This document shows positions 18,166 to 27,881 of a stretch of 64,000 nt of DNA, one piece after another. Location: NCBI GenBank assembly GCA_023145835.1, contig JAGLDH010000066.1:1-64000 (forward strand), read 5' to 3'. The notes under the pieces were generated by a model. It made no database searches. It saw only the letters and a program-made list of their open reading frames with translations, and was not told the DNA's origin. The DNA is from Methylococcales bacterium (GTDB taxonomy: Bacteria; Pseudomonadota; Gammaproteobacteria; Methylococcales; Methylomonadaceae). A program made the position numbers and the translations under genes. Within the stretch, counting starts at the first letter, position 1. Each line of letters starts with the position of its first letter.

Positions 18166-19869
18166 ATGAATATTGATAGTTCAAGCTTAAACAGTTTATT
18201 AACTTCATCCGGTGAAGGAATAGAAAAAATTCAACAAACCATACAAGCTGATGGCATGTTATCAGAGGAGTTTGCGGATACTTTGATGGCTAATATAGAA
18301 CAGCTAAAAGAAGTCGATGAATCTAGTATTATGCCTGAAAATATCAATATACAATCGTTAATTCATACAGAAGAGCTGCAAGAATTGACCAATTTACTTA
18401 ATGAAAATGAGATGACAATAGAGTTTTCCAATCTATTAGGCAATAGTTTGCCGGTTGAGAATAAGGTAGAAAAAGAAATTGAGCTAGATAGTACTCTAGA
18501 AGTAATAAGCAATGCCATCAATACCGTCGTGGAAAAAATTGAACTTATAAAAACGAAGGAGCCAGAGCAAGTTGAACAGCTAAGAAAAGCAGCTGGAGAG
18601 CTGCGTGAATTAAAGCTTAGCTTTGAACCTGATTTGAAACAGGTTTATGTAGAAGATCAAAAAAATGATCAAGTTAGTGAAAGTCCGTTAATAAAAGAAG
18701 ATTTACTTGACCCTATTAATCTTGTAGAGCGTTTAGATGTTGTTATTGATAAAGTGCAACAAGTCATGGGGTTTATCTCCAAAGAACATGTTTTAGCTGA
18801 CCCTGAGATAGAGATTGATGTTGATAGCAGTATTAATATTGATAGCAGTATTAATATTGATTTGGATAATGGACTAGAACTTTTAGCAAAAGAACTAAAC
18901 ACAATCAGAGCAGAAGTGACTCAAAAAGTTGCTAAAAAAACTAATGAGAAAAAACAAAAGATTGATAGTTTTGATAAAACGATAGATCTTCACAAAGAGG
19001 ATGACAGCGATTTACAGATTGTTAATCAAATCGCTGCCATCGTTGCCACAATAAACGAGCCATTAAAAACAGAACAGATAGTTTCAGAATCAAAAGCTAT
19101 GATAGGGCAAGTTTTACAAGACATGAAACGAGATAATGTTTCTATAAAACAGATGCCGTCAAAACAATCATTAGATATGACTATGAATGAGGATGAAGTA
19201 GCTGGCGACTTGTTGCAACAGGAAAATAAATTTACCAAACCAGGACAAGAAACCCCTTTTATAGCGACAACGAAAAATGGAAAAATAGAAACCTCATTCC
19301 TTAAAGAGACTGAGTTAAGTACTGAAAAATCATTGCCTAAATTTGCAACTGATCTTGCCATGCTTAATCGAGCTGTCATAGCAGAAAATAAAGCAGAAAT
19401 TCCGCCTATGACGAAACACTTTGCTCACCCAGAATGGAACAAAGAAATGGGGGAACGAGTTATTTTGATGCATAAACAAGAAATTCCTTCAGCAGAACTT
19501 AGGCTAAATCCAAAACATTTAGGGCCTGTCACTATTAAAATAGACGTATCTCAAGATCAAGCGACGGTAGCTTTTACTGCGCAACACGCAGTTGTAAAAG
19601 AAGCGATTGAAGCTGCACTACCAAAATTAAGAGAAATGTTATCAGCCCAACAACTTAATTTAGTGGAGGTTAACGTATCTCAAAACGACTCAGGTCAAAA
19701 ACAAGCCAAGGATCCCAGCCAAATGGGCGCTGGAACAGGGGATAATAAGCATAAAAACACAGAGGAAATGATTAACAGTGCTGAAACAGAGAAAACAATG
19801 GAAATTGCTGATGAAATTGAAGCAGGAAGAGCTATTGCCAGTAATGGCGTTTTAAGTATTTTTGCCTAA
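18166..19869 (+). CDS. fliK: Flagellar hook-length control protein FliK
   Basis: A 567-residue secreted ruler. The long N-terminal part is acidic and low in complexity, as expected for the exported ruler region, and includes a DSSINI hexapeptide duplicated exactly in DNA (18823-18840 and 18841-18858). The C-terminal Flg_hook domain is clear at residues about 430-520 (ERVILMHKQEIPSAELRLNP, then LGPVTIKIDVSQDQATVAF). This domain flips export specificity when the hook is complete. A ribosome-binding GGAG lies upstream. The flagellar block ends here: fliL-fliM and the export-gate genes that usually follow are absent. Confidence 0.9.
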   Translation: MNIDSSSLNSLLTSSGEGIEKIQQTIQADGMLSEEFADTLMANIEQLKEVDESSIMPENINIQSLIHTEELQELTNLLNENEMTIEFSNLLGNSLPVENKVEKEIELDSTLEVISNAINTVVEKIELIKTKEPEQVEQLRKAAGELRELKLSFEPDLKQVYVEDQKNDQVSESPLIKEDLLDPINLVERLDVVIDKVQQVMGFISKEHVLADPEIEIDVDSSINIDSSINIDLDNGLELLAKELNTIRAEVTQKVAKKTNEKKQKIDSFDKTIDLHKEDDSDLQIVNQIAAIVATINEPLKTEQIVSESKAMIGQVLQDMKRDNVSIKQMPSKQSLDMTMNEDEVAGDLLQQENKFTKPGQETPFIATTKNGKIETSFLKETELSTEKSLPKFATDLAMLNRAVIAENKAEIPPMTKHFAHPEWNKEMGERVILMHKQEIPSAELRLNPKHLGPVTIKIDVSQDQATVAFTAQHAVVKEAIEAALPKLREMLSAQQLNLVEVNVSQNDSGQKQAKDPSQMGAGTGDNKHKNTEEMINSAETEKTMEIADEIEAGRAIASNGVLSIFA

Positions 19870-20048
19870 TAAAGATAAGCACTGATAATAAAGGTCATGA
19901 ATCGGGTTAAATAGATTCGATGAAAGTCATTTAGAAATAAATGATTGGTCGTTTATGTTTTTTCAGGTTTTTTTATAAGGCAGCCTACTTTTCTTATCCC
20001 GAGCTCAGGTAAATATATAGATAGATAGTGATAAAGATCGATATGGCG
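19870..20048. other. Convergent gap after fliK
   Basis: Between two converging gene ends lies a short AT-rich stretch with two T-runs (around 19959-19976). I see no stem of convincing strength before them, so a terminator is likely but cannot be drawn. Confidence 0.35.
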
Positions 20049-21209
20049 TTAATGTAAATCCCGAATAAATTTATTCGTTGGCAAATAAGGAAACTCTCTT
20101 TCAACCAATTCTTCTATAATAATATCTGGCTTTTCTGAGTCTACATATTGTTGTAATAAACTGTACTTTATTCTGCCAGGAATATAGACAGAACGATGAA
20201 AATATCGTGCTATATAGGTTTGTAAATAATTGAAAAAAGAGTCTTTAAAAATAACCGTAGTTAGCCCTTTTTTTTGGCATAGAAAAGTATCAATAGCACT
20301 TGCTTTATTGATAGGAGGCTCTCTTATTAGCTTACACCCAGGTTTAAAAACAGGAAGTGCAAGTTCTTCCGTCATTATGCCTGCTTTAGTCAGTGATGCT
20401 AAGTCCCCATTACTTCTAGTTTTTATGTGGAACTGAGTATCCTCTAGAAAAGTAGGTTCAATTCGTTTGGGAAAAAGTGAGCTGACTTTTTTCATAATTT
20501 CAAACTGTGCTGCATTTGCACCATGAAAGTTCCAATGAGAGTCTGTTTTAAAAAATACTTGATGATTTTTCTTTTCCTTAAATAAAGCAGGTCTTAAGTC
20601 TACAACATTAATATCTGTATGTTGTTCTAGATAAGCGACTAATTGATCTGTAGCAGACTGTTCATTTTGTTTTTTTATATATGTAGGTAATTTCTCAAAG
20701 TAAATAGTATGTTTGTTGGGTGCTATAACGTAAATATATTCAATGCCTCTTTTTTTTAACCAATTTTTAATTGCCATGATTGATAGCGCAAAATCTTTTA
20801 GCTGTTGCTCAGAAAATAGGTTTTTATTTATTGCATCGCCTATTGGGTCATTGTAATGTTGAGTGACTGGCTTGATATTTCCTAAAAACATCCAACCATC
20901 TTTACCAAAAGTAACGTCCCCTATAGAGTTTAGAGCACCTATTTTGTAGATAAATGAAAAATAAAGTGATGTGAGTTGTTCACGTAAACCAAAATGATCT
21001 GAGTAATACGAGTTAAATTCTTTAGGGAATTCATTTATGGTTTTTGCTGATTTTGGTATTGCGGGAAGTACTGCGAGCTTTCTTTTTTCAATAATAGATG
21101 ATAATTGGTCTTCTTGAAAAATGCCTGTGAATAACGGTAAATAAATTGATGCACCAAAGAGAAGAATTAATATTTTTTTGTCTACTTTGCAAGAAAAATG
21201 ATAGTTCAT
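20049..21209 (-). CDS. AlgJ/AlgX-like O-acetyltransferase (first copy)
   Basis: A 386-residue protein with an N-terminal membrane anchor or uncleaved signal (KKILILLFGASIYLPLF, residues 10-27) and an AlgX/AlgJ SGNH-like periplasmic domain. Catalytic signatures are FKTDSHWNFHGANAAQ (Asp and His of the triad, around residue 225) and KDSFF (nucleophile serine; most homologues have GDSFF, so the glycine is replaced by lysine here). Such proteins take acetyl from an MBOAT partner and place it on exported polysaccharide. It is the last gene of a minus-strand set: AlgX-like, MBOAT, AlgX-like. Its sequence closely follows that of the first gene in the set, suggesting duplication. Confidence 0.85.
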   Translation of the reverse strand: MNYHFSCKVDKKILILLFGASIYLPLFTGIFQEDQLSSIIEKRKLAVLPAIPKSAKTINEFPKEFNSYYSDHFGLREQLTSLYFSFIYKIGALNSIGDVTFGKDGWMFLGNIKPVTQHYNDPIGDAINKNLFSEQQLKDFALSIMAIKNWLKKRGIEYIYVIAPNKHTIYFEKLPTYIKKQNEQSATDQLVAYLEQHTDINVVDLRPALFKEKKNHQVFFKTDSHWNFHGANAAQFEIMKKVSSLFPKRIEPTFLEDTQFHIKTRSNGDLASLTKAGIMTEELALPVFKPGCKLIREPPINKASAIDTFLCQKKGLTTVIFKDSFFNYLQTYIARYFHRSVYIPGRIKYSLLQQYVDSEKPDIIIEELVEREFPYLPTNKFIRDLH

Positions 21210-21457
21210 GCGAACCTTAAAACCTGGAATTTATTAATGAGTTGTAGGTTGATTATGCAAATTTGAAAAGACCCAATATAAATAAAGTCATTAAAAAATA
21301 AAAGTATGGGAATATAGAAACAAGATGTTTATCACAGTTTATTTCCACGTAACAGAAATGATATTCTTCAATGAAAAATAAGTAGGAGGTAAAAATAGGA
21401 AAAGAATGTAAATCTATTTAAATAGATTTACATTTAAAGTAGTGACATAAATATGGT

Positions 21458-22900
21458 TTAAAACCTGAAATATATAAATGGGTTATATGTTGAAGAAGCG
21501 ACTTTTAAAAGACTCAGCATAAATATAGCTGTAAGAAAGAGAAGCTTTGGAAGGTAGATAAAAGTGACATGGCTTAGAGTATTTTTACATGCCTGACTCA
21601 TTTTGTTCTTTAAAGTCATATAAATAGGCATAGAAAATATGATTCCAATGGCCATCATGTAAATAGATTCATTAGATGTTACCTGTGCAAATTGAAATGC
21701 ACTGGTATTCCAGTTAGATAAATTGACTAAAGCACCTAAATAATTTGTTGCTTCTATAGTGTTTTCGGTTCTAAAGAAAACCCAAGATGTTACTACAATT
21801 GTCATGACATAAACATGCTGAAATGGTAGCCATATTTTATTTAATATTTTAGAAAATCCCATGTGTTCGCTGGTTAAAAAGAAACCATGAAATAATCCCC
21901 AGATTACAAAGTTCCAACTTGCTCCGTGCCATATCCCTGTCAATAAAAAAACAATCAACAAATTAATGTAAACTCGATAAGTTGATACACGACTACCTCC
22001 TAACGGTATATATACATAATCTCTAAACCAGGAGGATAATGAAATATGCCAACGACGCCAAAATTCGCGTAAGGATGTTGCAATATAAGGGTAATTAAAA
22101 TTTTCGAGAAAACGAAATCCAAACAATCGCCCTAAACCAATTGCCATATCAGAGTAGCCCGAAAAATCAAAATAAATTTGTAAGGTGTAGGCTACTAACC
22201 CTATCCAGGCTAATGGCATAGTTAAGTCATTTCCCGATAGGGCAAAAACATTATCAGCAAGTTCACCTAAGGGATTAGCGATTAACATTTTTTTTGCTAA
22301 GCCAATAATAAAGCGCTGAATTCCACCAGAGAATAAATCTATAGAGTGTGTGCGATTGATGATTTGAGCTGCAATATCATGATAACGTACTATAGGGCCT
22401 GCAATAAGCTGGGGGAAAAGAGATATATACAAGGCAAGGTTGAAGATGTTATTTTGAGCTTTAACTTCTTTGCGATAGATATCAACAATATAAGAAATAG
22501 CTTGAAAGGTAAAAAAAGAAATACCTAAAGGAAGATGAACAGGGGCTAAATTAATAGGTGGAATAGTGACGATTGAAAAAAGGCTATTGATATTATCGAC
22601 AATAAAATTAGCATATTTAAAGGAAATCAGTAGCCCTATATTGATGGTAATACCAATTATTAAGTATGTTTTTGACGATGACTTATTATCTTCTAACGTA
22701 TGATAAATTAACTTCCCAGTTATAAAATTGGTAATAATAGAAACTAGCATAATACTTAGATAGAATACTTCCCCCCATGCATAAAATAGTAAGCTAGATA
22801 TGAGTAAAACGATATTTCTAAATGCCTTAGGAGATAAATAGTAAAACAATAGAACAATAGGCAGAAAGCCAAATAAAAAAACAGGGGAGCTAAAAACCAA
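21458..22900 (-). CDS. AlgI-like MBOAT O-acetyltransferase
   Basis: A 480-residue polytopic membrane protein of the MBOAT/AlgI type, about ten to eleven helices. Conserved elements include the amphipathic YFDFSGYSDMAIGLGRLFGF, WRRWHISLSSWFRDYVYIPLGGSR (with the first invariant histidine) and LLTGIWHGASWNFVIWG (catalytic histidine). It moves acetyl groups across the inner membrane for transfer to a polysaccharide. The start is TTG at 22900, preceded by an AAAGG; an ATT one codon earlier cannot be excluded. It lies between the two AlgJ/AlgX-like genes, as expected for an acetylation complex. The acceptor polysaccharide's synthesis genes are not in the window. Confidence 0.9.
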   Translation of the reverse strand: MVFSSPVFLFGFLPIVLLFYYLSPKAFRNIVLLISSLLFYAWGEVFYLSIMLVSIITNFITGKLIYHTLEDNKSSSKTYLIIGITINIGLLISFKYANFIVDNINSLFSIVTIPPINLAPVHLPLGISFFTFQAISYIVDIYRKEVKAQNNIFNLALYISLFPQLIAGPIVRYHDIAAQIINRTHSIDLFSGGIQRFIIGLAKKMLIANPLGELADNVFALSGNDLTMPLAWIGLVAYTLQIYFDFSGYSDMAIGLGRLFGFRFLENFNYPYIATSLREFWRRWHISLSSWFRDYVYIPLGGSRVSTYRVYINLLIVFLLTGIWHGASWNFVIWGLFHGFFLTSEHMGFSKILNKIWLPFQHVYVMTIVVTSWVFFRTENTIEATNYLGALVNLSNWNTSAFQFAQVTSNESIYMMAIGIIFSMPIYMTLKNKMSQACKNTLSHVTFIYLPKLLFLTAIFMLSLLKVASSTYNPFIYFRF

Positions 22901-22990
22901 AATAAAACCTTTAATATAAGTAATTAATTATTCAATAGGAAGGTAAAAACTTAGGTACCTCCAAATTCATTAAAGGATGTTCTGAAAAAA

Positions 22991-24128
22991 TCATATTTCA
23001 GATACAGGAAAAACTTTTTCTACCACTTCTTCAATAAAAATATTTGGTTTTTCTTGTATTATTTTTTGTTGCATTATTTTACTATCTGTTTTTTTTGGCA
23101 GATAGATTGATCGATGAAAGTATCTTCCATTATAAGGTTTTAATGCGCCAAAAAATGAATCTCCATGGACAATAGTATTAAGCCCTTGAGCTTTGCAAAT
23201 GAAATATTTAAAGTTTTTGGTAGTGATATATTTAGGGTCTGGTTTTAAATTACACCATTGCTTAAAGATAGGCATGGCAAGTTCTTCTACCTTACTGCCA
23301 GTTTTGGCTAATCCTGATAAGTCTCCTCGTTCATTGCCATTAACTATTTTAAACTGACTGTTTTTTAAAAGTGTAGGTTTGATTTTTCCTGGAAAAAGTG
23401 TTCCTATTTTTTTCATTATTTCAAATTGAGCAGTATTTGTTCCATAAAAATTCCAGTGAGAATCTGTTTTAAAATAGACTTGATTTTTTTTCTTTGCTTC
23501 TAATAGTGCTGGCCTTAAATCGACAAGATTAACAGGAGTATGTTTTTGAAGATAAGAAACCAGTTGGTCTGTGGCAGAAAATGTATTTAGTTTTGAAATA
23601 TATTCAGGCATTTTATCGAAGTAAATACTGTGCTTATTAGGGACTATCACATAAATATATTCAATACCTCTTTTTTTTAGCCAGTTTTTAGTTGCCATGA
23701 TGGAATGTGCAAAACTTTTTAGTTGCTGCTCTGAAAATAAATTTTTATTTATAGCATCACCGACCGGATCATCATATGGATGAAAGCCAGGTTTAATATC
23801 GCCTAAAAACATCCAGCCATCTTGACCAAAAGTAACACCGCCAACAGAGTTTAATGCGCCAATTTTATATATTAGGGGAAAATAAGCGTCTGTAAATTGT
23901 TCGCGTAAGCCAAAATGATCAGAGTAATACAGGTTAAATGCCTTGGGGTACTGGATTATGGTTTGTATTGAGTTTGGAATAGATGGAAGTTTAGTAAGGA
24001 TTCTTTTTTCTATAATTGATATCGCCTGATCCTGTTTAATAATTCCAATAAACAGAGGTATATATAGCTAGTATAAAAGTGAAAATTAAGAATATTTTGT
24101 CAGCTTTATAAACAAAAGGGTAACTCAT
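22991..24128 (-). pseudogene. AlgJ/AlgX-like O-acetyltransferase, frameshifted second copy
   Basis: From an ATG at 24128 the frame reads MSYPFVYKADKIFLIFTFIL and would form the membrane anchor, but it runs into a frame change at a TATATATA run (about 24059-24066). Two more bases there (one extra TA) would join it to the rest: IPLFIGIIKQDQ, then FGLREQFTDAYFP, and onwards to the stop at 22991. Catalytic motifs are intact: KTDSHWNFYGTNTAQ and HGDSFFGALK. Everything downstream of the break is open, about 358 residues, so the lesion is recent or switchable. It could be a dead paralogue, a sequencing error, or a gene turned on and off by slippage in the TA tract. An internal start (23812) would give a non-exported fragment. 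Confidence 0.8.
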
Positions 24129-24302
24129 ATGCAACTTAGAACTAAGAATATAAAATAGTAGTAATATTTAGATGGCAGTTTTCACGCATCTTACTGTAAT
24201 ATTTGATGTTATAAAAGATATAATTCTTTAGTTAGAAATTAAAGTAGATGAGAGCGAAGCTGATATCTGGCTAAAACACTTGAAAAGGAGGCGTTACCAT
24301 TA

Positions 24303-24374
24303 ATGAAAGTTTCTTTTGATAGAGTCATCATAAATAAAATTCGCTATCCACGACAAAATGTAGTTAGCCTTTAG
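24303..24374 (+). CDS. Possible 23-residue small protein
   Basis: An AAAAGGAGG at about 24281-24289 precedes ATG 24303 (13-base spacing, a little long). The frame encodes 23 residues (MKVSFDRVIINKIRYPRQNV...), basic and without a membrane segment. A good ribosome-binding site in otherwise empty DNA is the only support. It resembles nothing I know and may be chance. Confidence 0.2.
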   Translation: MKVSFDRVIINKIRYPRQNVVSL

Positions 24375-25034
24375 ATTGTCATATATATTCATATGAATTT
24401 AAAAAAATGTATCCTATATCCGCCCAGATTTTCATCTGAATTTTTACTAATATGGAAATAATTATTCTATCATCAATATTCCCTATTGTGATAGAAAAAG
24501 ATGAGCCTTTCTCTTCGACCTCCTGAGTTTTTTTTAACGGTTTTATGCCGTATAGTAAAAAATGCTTTTTACAAAGCAAAAGAGTTATTTAACCAATTAA
24601 ATTACAATTTTGATCATTGGTTTTAAACCTAGGCATAAACTGCGGGAAGAAATCATATACTTTTGTATAATTATAAAAAAATTAATCTGTGATATTTTAT
24701 CTATATGGGTAATGTGTTTAATAAAAAAACATTTATATGTTGATTTTAGCTATACATAATAGAAGATTATTATTTTAAGTATTTGTTTTTTAATGAATTG
24801 TGTGTTTTTATATCTATGTAATTAGATGTAAAATAATTTCTAATAGTTATATGAGGTTTTTTTGTTCTTTTCAGAGAAAAGAAATAAGAAAGAGTTTACT
24901 GAAGAATTATTTGTTAGTTTAGTTTGAGTGTTTAGATGATAAAAAACCCATGTACTTTATTGTAATAGTTTAAGTTTTAGGGACAATAATTCTTTGGTTC
25001 AAAATTAAAGTAAAAGAGATAGTATTGGTAATAC
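24375..25034. other. AT-rich leader region before iscR
   Basis: About 660 bases of very AT-rich DNA (long A and T runs) with no convincing gene. A minus-strand frame at 24379-24579 lacks a ribosome-binding site and family features. The iscR promoter is expected near its right end, but no IscR box can be assigned by eye. Confidence 0.4.
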
Positions 25035-25100
25035 TTGATTAAAATACAGGGTTTATTTATAGTGATCAATAACGGTAATAAAGTTTATAAGGAACAGAGA

Positions 25101-25583
25101 GTGCGACTCACAACTAAAGGGCGATATGCGGTAACTGCGATGTTAGATTTAGCATTTCATTGCGAAAAAAAGCCTGTAACATTGACAGATATTGCATCTC
25201 GTCAAACTATTTCATTATCTTATCTTGAGCAGTTGTTTGCTAAGTTACGCAAATCTGGGTTGGTTATTGGTGTTAGAGGGCCTGGTGGTGGATATAAACT
25301 TAGCAGAGAGGTTTCTAACATAACTATTGCCGATGTTATTGCTGCTGTTGATGAATCTGTGGATTCAACCAAATGTGGTGGTGAAGGTAATTGTCAAGAG
25401 GGTGAGGCGTGTTTGACTCATGAATTATGGATGGGCTTAAGCGAACACATTCGTAGCTATCTAAGAGGTATTAGTTTAGGAGACCTTTTAGGGAATGATT
25501 CAATTTCTAAAGTGGCTAAAAGACAAGATTTAAAGGGAGAAAATATATTATCCTTACCTATCAAGGAAAAAATTAGAGTATAA
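25101..25583 (+). CDS. iscR: Iron-sulfur cluster regulator IscR
   Basis: Start set at GTG 25101 with AAGGAAC upstream, because the protein then begins [18 protein letters not shown] exactly like other IscR proteins. The frame extends to 25035 without support. 160 residues. It is an Rrf2-family winged helix-turn-helix (residues 1-80) with the [2Fe-2S] ligands as Cys-x5-Cys-x5-Cys-x2-His (C92, C98, C104, H107 region: [16 protein letters not shown]). IscR senses cluster supply and represses its own operon when loaded. The iscS start follows immediately, so it heads an operon iscR-iscS-iscA. Confidence 0.95.
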   Translation: MRLTTKGRYAVTAMLDLAFHCEKKPVTLTDIASRQTISLSYLEQLFAKLRKSGLVIGVRGPGGGYKLSREVSNITIADVIAAVDESVDSTKCGGEGNCQEGEACLTHELWMGLSEHIRSYLRGISLGDLLGNDSISKVAKRQDLKGENILSLPIKEKIRV

Positions 25584-26684
25584 ATGATCTATTTTGATCA
25601 TAATGCAACAACACCGATAGATAAGCGCGTTGTAGAAGCAATGCTCCCTTATCTACATACTTTTTATGGAAACCCTTCTAGTTTGTATCGAATGGGGCGG
25701 GTTGTAAAAAGTGCAATAGAAACAGCAAGAGAGCATGTAGCTGCTTTAGTCGATGCGCAACCTACACAAGTTTTTTTTACGAGTGGTGGTACAGAAGCAA
25801 ATAATCTGGCTTTAATGTCTGTACCTCCCAACTCCAAAATAGTTGTTTCAACAATTGAACATCCTTCTGTTATTGATCCAGCAAGAAAAAAAAACAGTTC
25901 TTTTCTTCCCGTTGATAGCAATGGGTTAGTTCAACCTTCCTCTAAAGAAGTCTTTTTATCGCAATCAACATCCTTTGATTTAGTTTCAGTTATGCTAGCT
26001 AATAATGAGAGTGGAGTGATTCAGGATTTAAAATCTATTGTTCAATTATTGGATGATGAAAAGATTATTGTTCATACTGATGCAGTTCAAGCGATAGGTA
26101 AAATCCCTGTCTCATTTAAAGAGTTAGGGGTTAACTTAATGTCTTTGTCTAGCCATAAAATATATGGGCCTAAAGGCAGTGGCGCGTTAATTATTGATAA
26201 GCAATTAGAGGTTGAGCCATTACTTGTGGGGGGAGGGCAGGAGAATGGACTCCGTTCCGGAACAGAAAATGTAGCAGCTATCGTTGGATTTGGTAAGGCA
26301 GCTGAGTTAGCGTTAATAGAGTTAGATCGACGAAAAGAGCATGTGTTAAAATTAAGAGTACTCTTGGAACAAGGATTAAAAACAATTCCAGATACTGTTA
26401 TTTTTGCTGAACAAGTTGAAAGGCTTCCTAATACTGTTCAATTCGGGATGCTAGGAGTAGATGGCGAAATGTTATTGATGCAGTTAGATCAGAAAAATAT
26501 TGCAGTCTCAAGTGGCTCTGCCTGTTCATCTGGGGGCGGGAAAGTGAGTCCAGTTTTGGCTGCTATGGGGGTAGATAATTCTTTAGCAAAAAGTGCGCTT
26601 CGTATTAGTTTGGGTCAGATGAATACAGCCATTGAAGTTGACGAATTTATAACCATATTAAGATCATTAGTCATAAAAAAATAA
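25584..26684 (+). CDS. iscS: Cysteine desulfurase (IscS/NifS type)
   Basis: A 366-residue PLP enzyme that takes sulfur from cysteine for cluster assembly. It shows the cofactor lysine in SLSSHKIYGPKGSGAL (near residue 193), the phosphate-binding GGTEANN, and the flexible catalytic-cysteine loop SSGSACSSGGGKVSPVL (near residue 312), which marks group I desulfurases. It starts one base after iscR stops. It is shorter than E. coli IscS (404 residues), lacking the C-terminal extension that contacts IscU. Its own symbol is therefore used cautiously; a NifS-like or second desulfurase is possible. The lack of iscU after it is unusual. Confidence 0.85.
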   Translation: MIYFDHNATTPIDKRVVEAMLPYLHTFYGNPSSLYRMGRVVKSAIETAREHVAALVDAQPTQVFFTSGGTEANNLALMSVPPNSKIVVSTIEHPSVIDPARKKNSSFLPVDSNGLVQPSSKEVFLSQSTSFDLVSVMLANNESGVIQDLKSIVQLLDDEKIIVHTDAVQAIGKIPVSFKELGVNLMSLSSHKIYGPKGSGALIIDKQLEVEPLLVGGGQENGLRSGTENVAAIVGFGKAAELALIELDRRKEHVLKLRVLLEQGLKTIPDTVIFAEQVERLPNTVQFGMLGVDGEMLLMQLDQKNIAVSSGSACSSGGGKVSPVLAAMGVDNSLAKSALRISLGQMNTAIEVDEFITILRSLVIKK

Positions 26685-26694
26685 AAGAGAAAAA

Positions 26695-27018
26695 ATGTCA
26701 ATTACAGTTACTGAAAATGCAGCAAAACAGATTACAAAGCAATTAAAAGATAGAGGAACTGGAATAGGTTTATCATTAGGCGTTAAAGTTTCTGGGTGTT
26801 CGGGGTTTTCTTATGTGCTTGGTTATGCTGATGAGCAATCTGAAAATCAAACTGTCTTTGAGCAGTTTGGTGTGAAAGTAGTGGTGAAAAACGAAGATTT
26901 GGATAAGCTCGAAGGGATTGAGTTGGATTATGCAAAAGAAGGGATAAACGAAGCATTTAAGTTTCGTAATCCAAATGCAACAGGTGAATGTGGTTGTGGG
27001 AAGAGTTTTTCGGTTTAG
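26695..27018 (+). CDS. iscA: A-type iron-sulfur carrier IscA
   Basis: A 107-residue A-type carrier. The three cluster-binding cysteines are in the expected places: Cys35 in VSGCSGFSY and Cys99/Cys101 in ECGCGKSF. ATG follows an AAAGAGAAAA ribosome-binding stretch ten bases after iscS. It carries [4Fe-4S] or [2Fe-2S] clusters to target enzymes. In most gammaproteobacteria iscU lies between iscS and iscA; here it does not, and no hscB, hscA or fdx follows. A terminator closes the operon right after. Confidence 0.9.
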   Translation: MSITVTENAAKQITKQLKDRGTGIGLSLGVKVSGCSGFSYVLGYADEQSENQTVFEQFGVKVVVKNEDLDKLEGIELDYAKEGINEAFKFRNPNATGECGCGKSFSV

Positions 27019-27053
27019 TTTAAAGTATTTTGTTCCATCAAATGCTAGCCTCA

Positions 27054-27080
27054 CCGGCTACTATAATTGCCGGGTTTTTT
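27054..27080 (+). terminator. Rho-independent terminator after iscA
   Basis: CCGGC (27054-27058) pairs with GCCGG (27069-27073) around a ten-base loop and is followed by GTTTTTT. It ends the iscR-iscS-iscA transcript about 36 bases after the iscA stop. Confidence 0.7.
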
Positions 27081-27482
27081 GCCATATGGACAATTTAATT
27101 TCATCAATAGTTAACTTTTCTCCCTATTTCTACAACAATTAATCGCAAGCAATGGCGCGCTTGAATATAAAGGGTTTTTTAGTTTTTTTTACCTCAAGTT
27201 TCGGTCTATACAATCCCAAGGATGACTACTTGAAGCCCAAAATATCTATTGAGGTTGAAATAATTTAGGTTTTTCCAATGTTGCGGTATGAAAGAAGAAA
27301 CGTCTTAGATATCCAGATATTTTTTATAACTTAGATTTCCAACAATAGGATAAAACCAGCTGCTTACAGCACTTCCTTTAGCTGATTTCATTTTATAGTG
27401 TTTTAATACTGAAATTGAAACCACCTCAATTTGTACTGTACAGCTCCACACAGACAGTTTCCTTTCAATAATTTCATGATAC
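27081..27482. other. Gap with no recognisable gene
   Basis: Four hundred bases between the isc terminator and the convergent GFA-type gene. Frames are short on both strands and no clear repeat or RNA was seen. Confidence 0.4.
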
Positions 27483-27881
27483 TTATTTAATGCCTTGTTT
27501 AAAACTGGGCAGACTATTAATATTATTAACCCATTCTAGCTCCGACTCAGAGTATATATTAATATCTGGTCTTAATTCATTTGCTAAAGCCAAAGTTCCG
27601 AAATATACGATTTTTAGCTCAGAAAACTTTGGATCTGAATTGAATATAGGTGTGCCACATTTTCCACAAAAATGCTTAGTTGCGTTTTCTGAGACGCTAT
27701 GGCTTTTCAATTCCCCTGACAAAATTTCAAAATCATTATCTAAAAATATAATATAAGTTGAAAATGCAGAACCATTTATTTTTCGGCAAAGGTCACAGTG
27801 ACAATTTACTATTTTTTGAACTTTGCCAGATACCTGATATTTTACAGCTTCACAATTACAACTTCCTTTAAAAGTACTCAT
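27483..27881 (-). CDS. GFA-family (glutathione-dependent formaldehyde-activating-like) protein
   Basis: A 132-residue zinc protein of the GFA/CENP-V family. The zinc ligands are visible: CNCEAVKY (Cys8, Cys10), NCHCDLCRK (residues 27-33) and FCGKCGTPIF (residues about 71-80). Named for Gfa, which condenses formaldehyde with glutathione, but most members have no proven reaction. The gene stands alone between a terminator and a mobile repeat, giving no pathway hint. Confidence 0.85.
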   Translation of the reverse strand: MSTFKGSCNCEAVKYQVSGKVQKIVNCHCDLCRKINGSAFSTYIIFLDNDFEILSGELKSHSVSENATKHFCGKCGTPIFNSDPKFSELKIVYFGTLALANELRPDINIYSESELEWVNNINSLPSFKQGIK

